From Qipengyuania qiaonensis (lineage in GTDB: Bacteria; Pseudomonadota; Alphaproteobacteria; Sphingomonadales; Sphingomonadaceae), in assembly GCF_019711515.1 (NCBI RefSeq), contig NZ_JAIGNO010000003.1, positions 62,001 to 126,000 of the forward strand: a stretch of DNA of 64,000 nucleotides, read 5' to 3'. How positions within the stretch are numbered: position 1 is the first letter of the stretch; every line of letters starts with the position of its first letter. This document shows positions 18,314-25,790 of the stretch, one piece after another. The notes beneath the pieces are model-generated. The model was not told the DNA's origin and made no database searches. It saw only the letters and a list, made by a program, of their open reading frames with translations. A program made the translations under genes and the position numbers.

Positions 18314-21058
18314 ATGTTGGGTTTAACTCTCAGAGAAGAATTCCGGAGCAAGCGACTCAAAGGTACGGCAATCGAGCTTTCGAACGATTCCCATACCGGT
18401 GCAACGCAGATAGCTGCGCAGGAATTTCTCAACATCACTTATCCCACGCATGATTTGCTCAAAGGGATTGAGGCTGTTGGCCCGGGCCAGGGGCGCCCGG
18501 TAGTCGTTATCGGTGAGCGCGGGCTTGGTAAGTCTCACTTGATGGCCGCACTTTTTCACGCCGTGAATGATGCCGCGTCGACTGGCGCCTGGCTAAACTC
18601 TTGGGCAACCACGCTAGGCGACCCAAAGATTGCCAATATCGCGCTGCGCGACGGGATGCAGGTAATTGGCGAAAGCCTTCACCGCCAGCGATACAAGTTT
18701 TTGTGGGACCTGCTGTTTGATCGTCATCCTCACGGGACCTATATAAAGGGCAGGTGGGAAGGCATGGGTGCGGCGCAGACCGACATCCCTTCTGACAAGC
18801 TGATCTTGGAGATGCTCGAAGCTGCGCCGACAATGCTGCTTCTAGACGAATTTCAGACTTGGTACGACGGCCTCACTAATACCAAGCAATACCCATGGAA
18901 GAATTGGGCATTCAATTTTATTCAGATTCTGTCTGAGATTGCCAAGGATCGGCCTGACCTCCTGGTTCTCGTGATCTCCGTCCGCAACGGCGGTAGCGAT
19001 GCATACCAGCAGGTGCATCGCGTCAACCCGGTGGCAATTGACTTTAAGGCCGGCGGTAATGCCGAGCGGATCCAGCAAGACCGCCGCCGAATGCTGCTGC
19101 ATCGCCTTTTCGACAACCGTTTGCAGATTGCAAATGGGACGATTGGAGCACTGGTCGCGCAGCATGTAGCAGAGTATTTTCGGCTGCTGAACATTCCGCC
19201 GTCGGAACAAGACCGCAAGCGCACCGAATTCACCGAGTCATGGCCCTATGCACCGCACCTCCTGCGACTGCTTGAAGAGCAAGTTCTGATTGCTACCGAC
19301 GCGCAGGAAACGCGCGACATGATCCGCATTCTGGCGAATTTGTATAAGAGCCGCGGAGAAGCCTCGCCAGTTCTCACGGCCGCGGATTTTCGCCTCGACG
19401 ACGATGCTTCAGGCATCGGCGCTCTGTTGGATTCGGTATCCAATGAGCATCACCGCACGCTACGGGCAAAGGCCCAGCAGAACATCATTTCAGTAACTGA
19501 AGCGGTGTCGAACCACGCCACTCTCGCTCCGCATCTTCAAGAGATTGTGGGCGCTTTGTGGCTCCGATCCATCGCGGTCGGCAATTTGGCCGGCGCGGAG
19601 CCTGCAACACTGCAGGTCGATATCACGCGCGACAATGCCGTCGATGACAATGCGTTTCAGGTGGAGCTATCTACGATCGTCGAGAACAGCTTTAACATCC
19701 ACCAAGATGGGCCTCGGCTTGTTTTTCGCGAGGAAGAAAACCCTCGTGCAAAATTGATGGCCTGCGCTCGGAATGACAAACTGTTCACCGACGCGTCCGA
19801 TCAAGCCCAGCTATCCAAACAAGTGCGCTATGTGATCGGCGGCACCGATGAGGTTGCAAAGCTTTTCCGCGTTATCGCGTTGCCGAAATCTTGGCACACT
19901 GATCCATGGTCCGCTCTCGATGAATCAGAACAACCGGATCGCTGGGATGACCGCCTGCCGATACTGGTGCTTCCCGAAGAACCAGAGAATATCGCTCCCG
20001 CCCTTGGCCGTTGGCTCAAGGATCATTTGCAGAAGCGACGAAACACGATTCGCTTTCTACTTCCACGTTCTGGTTCACTGAATGCTTACCAGGATCGGGA
20101 CCTCTTGATCCTGGCACGCGCCGAAATGAAGGCGCAGGAATGGAGCGGTCAGAGCCCGGAATATAAAAAGCTCCATACCGAATACCAAAGCGCGCTTCGG
20201 GACATGCTCAAGAAGCGCTTTGATCGCTTCGCTGTTTTGTATCGTTGGAATTTTGCGGACCCGAGCCAATGCGAGTTCAGCGTTGAGAGTTTGAAGAAGC
20301 AAGGAGCCCAGATTCCCGAAGGCATTGAAGAAGCCTTAGTCAATGATCTATTCGTGCCCGAAGATTTCGAAGATTTGGTCCTGGAGGCCGCAGCGGATAA
20401 TTCGGCCGTTGGCAAACTGCTTCGTGAATTGCAGGAACCCCGTCCTGCGGGTCAGGATTGCATACCTTGGCTCGGTGAGACGGCCATGAAGGAGCGCATC
20501 CTTCGTCTGTGCGCAAAGGGTAAGATCGCCATCAATCTGCGCGGCATGGAATATTTGCAGACACAGCCGGGCGAGGATGAGGACACAGCGTGGAAGCGCC
20601 TTCGTCCCAAGCTTTCGTACACTGGTCGGCAGCTCGATGAGGTGTTCCTCATGGCGCCATCGGCAGTGCCAACAACGGGTGGCAGTACGCCCATAACACC
20701 GCCCCCAGCAGGTGGCGGTGATGCTGGCGGTCTGTTCGATGGGGCCACGACACCGCAGCCCAATCCATTCGGTGGCAGCACCGGTGCCGGCGGCGAGGCA
20801 CAGCCAACTCCTGGAGGTATCTTCGGCGGCACCCCGGTAGCCCCCGGGGGTAAACCTCGAATTCCTCTCAACAACCCCGCCACCTCACCACTCAATCTGA
20901 TCGGCAAGCTTGAAGGCTGGGGTATCGGCCCGGCCACAAAGGTTGCCGAAGTCGCGATAAAAGTGTCGGCGGCCAACGGCGCCCAGCTCAAGGAGCTTCT
21001 GAAGAAGCTGCCGGATGGAATGACTTTTGAGATCAGCCTCGAGAAGGAGGACGATTGA
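18314..21058 (+). CDS. DUF499/BrxC-like AAA+ ATPase
   Basis: A 914-residue ATPase. The N-terminus has the DUF499 signature (LREEFRSKRLKGTAIEL), Walker A is GERGLGKSH (residues 67-75), and Walker B with glutamate is TMLLLDEFQTW (about residue 175). The C-terminus has a Gly/Pro linker (about 790-860) leading to a small alpha/beta domain. The large ATPases BrxC/PglY of BREX and the ATPase of methylase-helicase systems have this layout; BrxC is usually longer (about 1200 aa). Its TGA stop overlaps the pglZ-like start (TGATG) behind a perfect AGGAGG, so the two products are translationally coupled and probably physical partners. Confidence 0.82.
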   Translation: MLGLTLREEFRSKRLKGTAIELSNDSHTGATQIAAQEFLNITYPTHDLLKGIEAVGPGQGRPVVVIGERGLGKSHLMAALFHAVNDAASTGAWLNSWATTLGDPKIANIALRDGMQVIGESLHRQRYKFLWDLLFDRHPHGTYIKGRWEGMGAAQTDIPSDKLILEMLEAAPTMLLLDEFQTWYDGLTNTKQYPWKNWAFNFIQILSEIAKDRPDLLVLVISVRNGGSDAYQQVHRVNPVAIDFKAGGNAERIQQDRRRMLLHRLFDNRLQIANGTIGALVAQHVAEYFRLLNIPPSEQDRKRTEFTESWPYAPHLLRLLEEQVLIATDAQETRDMIRILANLYKSRGEASPVLTAADFRLDDDASGIGALLDSVSNEHHRTLRAKAQQNIISVTEAVSNHATLAPHLQEIVGALWLRSIAVGNLAGAEPATLQVDITRDNAVDDNAFQVELSTIVENSFNIHQDGPRLVFREEENPRAKLMACARNDKLFTDASDQAQLSKQVRYVIGGTDEVAKLFRVIALPKSWHTDPWSALDESEQPDRWDDRLPILVLPEEPENIAPALGRWLKDHLQKRRNTIRFLLPRSGSLNAYQDRDLLILARAEMKAQEWSGQSPEYKKLHTEYQSALRDMLKKRFDRFAVLYRWNFADPSQCEFSVESLKKQGAQIPEGIEEALVNDLFVPEDFEDLVLEAAADNSAVGKLLRELQEPRPAGQDCIPWLGETAMKERILRLCAKGKIAINLRGMEYLQTQPGEDEDTAWKRLRPKLSYTGRQLDEVFLMAPSAVPTTGGSTPITPPPAGGGDAGGLFDGATTPQPNPFGGSTGAGGEAQPTPGGIFGGTPVAPGGKPRIPLNNPATSPLNLIGKLEGWGIGPATKVAEVAIKVSAANGAQLKELLKKLPDGMTFEISLEKEDD

Positions 21059-22047
21059 TGGCGCTAGATGCAGCGGTTCTCGAGAGCTTGGCCAAAGGCT
21101 CCGAAAAAGATGCGTGGCGTGTCATCATCGATAGGACTGTCGAGATCGCCTCAAAGCCATTGGCGGCTGGCAACGCACCAAGTGAGGTGATCAAGCGCGA
21201 CCGGGAGATCGGGGTGCTCGATCACTTCCTGTCATCCAGCGCTTGGGATCTCTGGCAAAGCTTCAGCTCCACCGTTGAACGCAATTCGGATCGTCTCGCC
21301 CGCTGGTGGCTGGAGCCGTACAGCGCCAAAGCTGTGCTCATCTTGGACGGCCTTTCGCTGCGTGAGTTGCCCTGGTTGCTACAAGGCGCCAAGGAGCGAG
21401 GTTTCACGCTGCACGAGGTTTCCGCAAATGCCTCCGAGCTGCCCGGCGAAACCAATGAATTCGCGAAGGCCCTTGGCTTCGGCAGCCGGAGCCAGCTGCA
21501 AAACAACGGTGGTGGCATGGCGCATAAGCTGCAACCGGCCGTCACCGAGTGCGTTGATATGCCCTGGAAAGACTGTGAAGGCCTGATCAACGGTTCGAAG
21601 AACTGGGTTTTCTGGCACCATTGGCCCGACAGTAAGGTCCACGATGGTGCTGTCGCCGGCCAGGGGCTTGATACCTTGATCCGTGACGCCACTGATCAAC
21701 TCAACAGCGACGATTTCTGGGCATTCGTTGAACGTCTGGCCACAGGTCGTCGGTTGGTCATAACGTCTGACCATGGTTATGCGGCGACCGGCTACTTCCC
21801 GGATGCGGACGGCGAAGTCGGTCAATTTTTGAAGTCGACGTTTGCCAGCAGGCGGAGTTCAAAAGGAAGCGGCGAAACGGGACCATTTGTCCCGCCAGTC
21901 GCTCTCCAGATCAACAGTCCACACGGCGAACATCGCCTGGCAGTGGGCCGCTGGAAGTGGAAGAGCCAGGGCGGCTACCCGACTCTGACGCATGGCGGCC
22001 TCTCGCTGCTTGAGGTGCTTTCTCCCTTCGTCGAGATTACAAAGTAA
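21058..22047 (+). CDS. Compact PglZ-domain phosphatase-like protein
   Basis: A 329-residue protein with the alkaline-phosphatase/PglZ signature: AVLILDGLSLRELP (D97), ITSDHGYAATG (D238-H239-G240) and the C-terminal HGGLSLLEVLSPFVEI (H about 312), which is characteristic of PglZ. BREX PglZ proteins are normally about 700-900 residues; here only the metal-binding core remains. PglZ is the hallmark of BREX and binds the methyltransferase in known complexes. ATG 21058 is preferred over TTG 21055 because AGGAGG is 8 bases upstream. Neighbours are the ATPase (1-base overlap) and the methyltransferase (12-base gap). Confidence 0.85.
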   Translation: MALDAAVLESLAKGSEKDAWRVIIDRTVEIASKPLAAGNAPSEVIKRDREIGVLDHFLSSSAWDLWQSFSSTVERNSDRLARWWLEPYSAKAVLILDGLSLRELPWLLQGAKERGFTLHEVSANASELPGETNEFAKALGFGSRSQLQNNGGGMAHKLQPAVTECVDMPWKDCEGLINGSKNWVFWHHWPDSKVHDGAVAGQGLDTLIRDATDQLNSDDFWAFVERLATGRRLVITSDHGYAATGYFPDADGEVGQFLKSTFASRRSSKGSGETGPFVPPVALQINSPHGEHRLAVGRWKWKSQGGYPTLTHGGLSLLEVLSPFVEITK

Positions 22048-22059
22048 GGATTGCGCCCC

Positions 22060-25000
22060 ATGACATCGAAAAAAGAATTGTTGGCGCAGGAAGTCGCGAA
22101 GGCAGTGGGGGCGGGCAGGGCTGTCGCGCTTGAAACCGTAGATTTCAATGATCCCAATCGCCCTAAAACGTGCTTGGAGATCGATTTTCCTCTCGTACCG
22201 GTCAACGAAATTGCAAGCTTAGAAGCAGCTTCCGGCGCGTCCAAGAAGCCTATCTATCAGATGTCGAAGTGGTGGGCGCGACGTCAGTCAAGCGTTTTCC
22301 GTTCAATGTTGCTTGCTGCTGCAACGCGAGCGCCCGAAGATGGTGCGCATGCTTCAAGGGCTGTATGGGACAGTTATTATGCAAACCACCAAAAACGTGG
22401 TTCATTCAATAACTTAAAAGTGGCCGATATCTTCATGGGAGGCGGAACAACGGTTGTTGAGGCAGCTAGGCTCGGGATGCAGGTGACAGGCACGGACCTC
22501 AATCCGGTCGCTTGGTTTGTCGTTAAGCAAGAACTATCTAATGCTGACCTCTCCAAAGTTGAGTCCCTTATTTCCGACATAGACGCTTATGTCAGGCCCC
22601 AAATAAACCCTTATTTTTATTGTGATGGCCCGGGTGGTGAGAAAGGTGTTTGGACTTTCCTTCCCGAACAACGCGTCATGCCGGACAGTTTCGACCCGCT
22701 GAGCATCCCGCACGAGCTACGGCACCAATTCCGCTACGAAGGGCCTGAAAGCGTATTCACATTTTGGGCAAAACACGGGCCCTGTCAGGTAACTGGCTGC
22801 GGTCACCGCACACCGATTATGAGCAGCCCAGTAATCGCCGCTAAAACACTATCGACTAAATACTGGGACCATACCTGCAATAAATGCGGTGATGATTTCC
22901 AAATTGAGGAAGACAATCCAAGGCTTGCACCGGACGCTCCCCTTTACCGCTCTCCATCGGAGTTTCCTTCGACCACACTTGATCGCAAACGCGGCGCAAT
23001 TTGTCCGCATTGTGGACACGTCGAGCTTTTGAAGCTTCCAAAAAGCAAGAAAAAGAAGGTTGAGCTCACTATTCTTGTTCATCCGAGCTGGTTGAATGGC
23101 AGTCCGCGTCAAGACGGTAATGGGCATCTTTTAGGTGGCTCAGCTCAAGACAGCTGCGAAGCAACAATTCGATGGAATATGGAGCGCGCTTCCCGAATTC
23201 GGCTTTTGGAAGTCAGGGGGAAATTGCCTCTTGAAGTCACTTGCCCCGAGACCGGTCTCACGTATCGGACGGACGCCGGTACCGTTCCCAAAAGGTCCAA
23301 CTATGCATGCGGATCCTGCGGTACTGTTCAGGATGTACTCGCGACTGTGAAAGCAAGCGGAAAGTCTGGTCCGGTAGCAGCCTACGCGTTCCAAGGATAT
23401 TCTCCTGAAGGAGATAAGCTTGGTGCAGCAAACGGCGGCCGGTTTTTTGCTCCTTTTGCTAGTCTACAAGCAAAGCAATTCAACGCTGCGTTGCAGGAGT
23501 GGGAAAAACGCAAAGCCACGGATTTGGCTGATTACTGGCCACGGTCTGCCATCCCTTATGGTTTCATGACAGGGGTTGCTAATGGCGACATTCGAGAGGG
23601 CCACGGGCTGACCCACTGGTGGACCTTGTTCAATCCCAGGCAATTACTGGTAAATTCCTTATTCTTGAAGGCCATTTGCGAGGTTGGGGGCGAGAAACAT
23701 GACCGTGGCACTCGGGAATTTGTTCTAGGTGCATTTCAGCAGTTTGTTCGCTGCAATACCAATCTTAGTATCTGGCATTTACGTAACAACCAAATTTCAG
23801 CCGCACTCAGCAATTCCAATTTCCACCCTAAATCTACAAGCTTGGAGCCAAGCCCTCTAAGCTCTGTTGGCGACGGGAATTGGAAGTCAGCTATCCGTGG
23901 CTTACCCGATGCGATGCGATGGTCACGCGAGCCTTGGGAGTTAGTAAGCAACGGTAATATTGAACGGCTGCGTCCAGACCTTAAGGATTCTCTCTCAGGA
24001 AAGAGTGAGAAGATAAAAATAGGCGACGCCCTGCCGAACAACATCTCGGTATCCTGTGGATCGTCGACTGATTTATCTGATATCGCGTCCTCGTCCTATG
24101 ACCTAGTCATCACGGATCCCCCGTTTGGCGGACTTTTGCATTATTCTGAGTTATCGGATTTTTTCTATGTTTGGCTTCGACTAGCTCTCAAAGGCCAATA
24201 TCCTGATTATTTCACATCGGAATACACTCCCAAGTCTCTTGAGGCGGTGGCAAATCGCGCGCGTGAGCCTGAGGATCCTGATGGTTTCTACAAGCGGCTG
24301 CTTACCCAATGTTGGCGCGAAGCACATCGCATCCTAAAGCCTGGGGGCATTCTCGCTTTCACTTTCCATCACAGCGAAGACGAGCCCTGGGTGGCCGTGC
24401 TCGAATCTCTGTTTGATGCCGGCTATTATCTAGAGGCGACCTATCCGATCCGCTCGGACGAGACCAAGGGTGATGGAGAGTTCGGCTCGAAGACTATTGA
24501 GTACGACATCATTCACGTCTGCCGCAAACGCACCGAGGAACCGACCCCTGTGAGCTGGGGCCGCATGCGGCGTGAAGTGATGGCCGACGTGCGCCAACTG
24601 CAGGCAATGCTGGAAAATCATGCCAAGGAGGGACTGCCAGCCGCCGACATCCAAGTGATCCGACGCGGAAAAGCGCTCGAGTATTTCTCCCGTCACTATG
24701 GCAAGGTCTATGTCGATGAAGGGAGGCCGATCTCCGTCAAGGATGCGCTGGTCGGGATCAACCAGCTCATTGATGAGGATGCCGACAAGGGCAAAGAGCC
24801 GCCCCCGGTCAACGCGGAGCCGATCACGCGCCAGTTCCTACGCACGTTCGGCACCGCTACCGAGATGAAACGAGATCAGCTCCAGAAGTTCCTCAAGGGC
24901 TCAATCACGACCCCTGACGAATTCGAACAGCGTGGTTGGTGCTCGGAAAAGAGCAAGGTTTTCACACGCGTCAACCCAATCGACTTTGCCCGTGACTGGT

Positions 25001-25284
25001 CTGGTAAACACAAGCGTCGCCTAACATCTGACTTGGATCAAGCCCTGGTACTGATCGGTTCCTGCTTCGATGGCAGCGGCATCAACGCGTCTGACACATT
25101 GAAAAACGAAAACTTCAAACCCCACGTGGCGCTGAAACCTCTGTTGGAATGGCTGCAACGGAACGGTCCGGACCAAGCCAACCGTAATGCGGCATCACGA
25201 GCGTTGACGATCTATAATTCCTGGGCCGCGTCCCAGGCGACCAAGCCCCAGCAGGGCTCTTTGTTCGAGGAGTATGATCTATGA
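22060..25284 (+). CDS. DUF1156 adenine-specific DNA methyltransferase (PglXI-like)
   Basis: A 1074-residue protein. The DUF1156 N-terminus is unmistakable (FPLVPVNEIASLEA, then KPIYQMSKWWARR). The SAM-binding motif is DIFMGGGTTVVEAA (D123 onward) and the catalytic motif is ITDPPFGG (D686-P-P-F), typical of amino-methyltransferases acting on adenine. Between them are several zinc-ribbon cysteine pairs (CGHR, CNKCG, CPHCGH, CGSCG). This is the family called pglXI in BREX type 3. ATG 22060 is chosen with GTAAGGA upstream. Base composition shifts inside the gene: parts of 22,060-24,400 are near 40-50% GC while the last third is above 60%, so it may be a recombinant. Confidence 0.9.
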   Translation: MTSKKELLAQEVAKAVGAGRAVALETVDFNDPNRPKTCLEIDFPLVPVNEIASLEAASGASKKPIYQMSKWWARRQSSVFRSMLLAAATRAPEDGAHASRAVWDSYYANHQKRGSFNNLKVADIFMGGGTTVVEAARLGMQVTGTDLNPVAWFVVKQELSNADLSKVESLISDIDAYVRPQINPYFYCDGPGGEKGVWTFLPEQRVMPDSFDPLSIPHELRHQFRYEGPESVFTFWAKHGPCQVTGCGHRTPIMSSPVIAAKTLSTKYWDHTCNKCGDDFQIEEDNPRLAPDAPLYRSPSEFPSTTLDRKRGAICPHCGHVELLKLPKSKKKKVELTILVHPSWLNGSPRQDGNGHLLGGSAQDSCEATIRWNMERASRIRLLEVRGKLPLEVTCPETGLTYRTDAGTVPKRSNYACGSCGTVQDVLATVKASGKSGPVAAYAFQGYSPEGDKLGAANGGRFFAPFASLQAKQFNAALQEWEKRKATDLADYWPRSAIPYGFMTGVANGDIREGHGLTHWWTLFNPRQLLVNSLFLKAICEVGGEKHDRGTREFVLGAFQQFVRCNTNLSIWHLRNNQISAALSNSNFHPKSTSLEPSPLSSVGDGNWKSAIRGLPDAMRWSREPWELVSNGNIERLRPDLKDSLSGKSEKIKIGDALPNNISVSCGSSTDLSDIASSSYDLVITDPPFGGLLHYSELSDFFYVWLRLALKGQYPDYFTSEYTPKSLEAVANRAREPEDPDGFYKRLLTQCWREAHRILKPGGILAFTFHHSEDEPWVAVLESLFDAGYYLEATYPIRSDETKGDGEFGSKTIEYDIIHVCRKRTEEPTPVSWGRMRREVMADVRQLQAMLENHAKEGLPAADIQVIRRGKALEYFSRHYGKVYVDEGRPISVKDALVGINQLIDEDADKGKEPPPVNAEPITRQFLRTFGTATEMKRDQLQKFLKGSITTPDEFEQRGWCSEKSKVFTRVNPIDFARDWSGKHKRRLTSDLDQALVLIGSCFDGSGINASDTLKNENFKPHVALKPLLEWLQRNGPDQANRNAASRALTIYNSWAASQATKPQQGSLFEEYDL

Positions 25285-25781
25285 AGCGTACACTCGACAC
25301 CGTCTGGCAGCGGCGCGGCACCAGCTGGATCTGGGATGAAGAAGCCCGCAATCAGGTCTGTATGGCCAACGAGGTCTGGAGCCTGCGGCAGTTCCTACAG
25401 TCGGCAAGGATCTGGCCGGAAGACCTGCCAAGCAACCAGAACAACACCCTAGTCGTAGCAGGTTTGGAAGGTAGCCTTGATTTGCTGGCCCCTGGCGATG
25501 CCGAGGCGTGGTTGGGCGAAACAGTCAAAGACGCGATTCTCTCTTTCCAAGCACATTATGAAAGTGAGGCCGCGCTGATCTTTTGGCTGCCTTCGGGCCA
25601 TGGGCGCATCAAATTTCACCCTGCTACAGACTCCGTCGAATGGCGCTGCGCTGCACCCCATACCGATAGTCTATTGGCCTTCGGTCGTATTCTGTGGGGC
25701 GAGGCCAACGAGTACCCGCAAGAAATCTTGCTGCGTGAAGGCGCCAAGGCCGCAGGCCTTTTCCATCTACGAATTACCTGA
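25281..25781 (+). CDS. Unknown 166-aa protein in the BREX-like operon
   Basis: The start overlaps the methyltransferase stop (ATGA) and the stop is 9 bases before the helicase GTG, so it is firmly part of the operon. The protein is mixed alpha/beta with no motif I recognise: no Walker motif (so not BrxF), no transmembrane segment and no signal peptide. Noticeable pieces are VVAGLEGSLDLL in the middle, WLPSGHGRIKF and a conserved-looking WRCAAPH. By position it could be a small adaptor between methyltransferase and helicase, comparable to the DUF3780-type proteins sometimes found with DUF499/DUF1156 genes; this is not shown by sequence. Confidence 0.65.
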   Translation: MKRTLDTVWQRRGTSWIWDEEARNQVCMANEVWSLRQFLQSARIWPEDLPSNQNNTLVVAGLEGSLDLLAPGDAEAWLGETVKDAILSFQAHYESEAALIFWLPSGHGRIKFHPATDSVEWRCAAPHTDSLLAFGRILWGEANEYPQEILLREGAKAAGLFHLRIT

Positions 25782-25790
25782 GGCTGACGC

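Noticed and set aside
25281..25781. The 166-aa protein as BrxF
   Set aside because: BrxF is an ATPase with a P-loop; no Walker A motif is present here.
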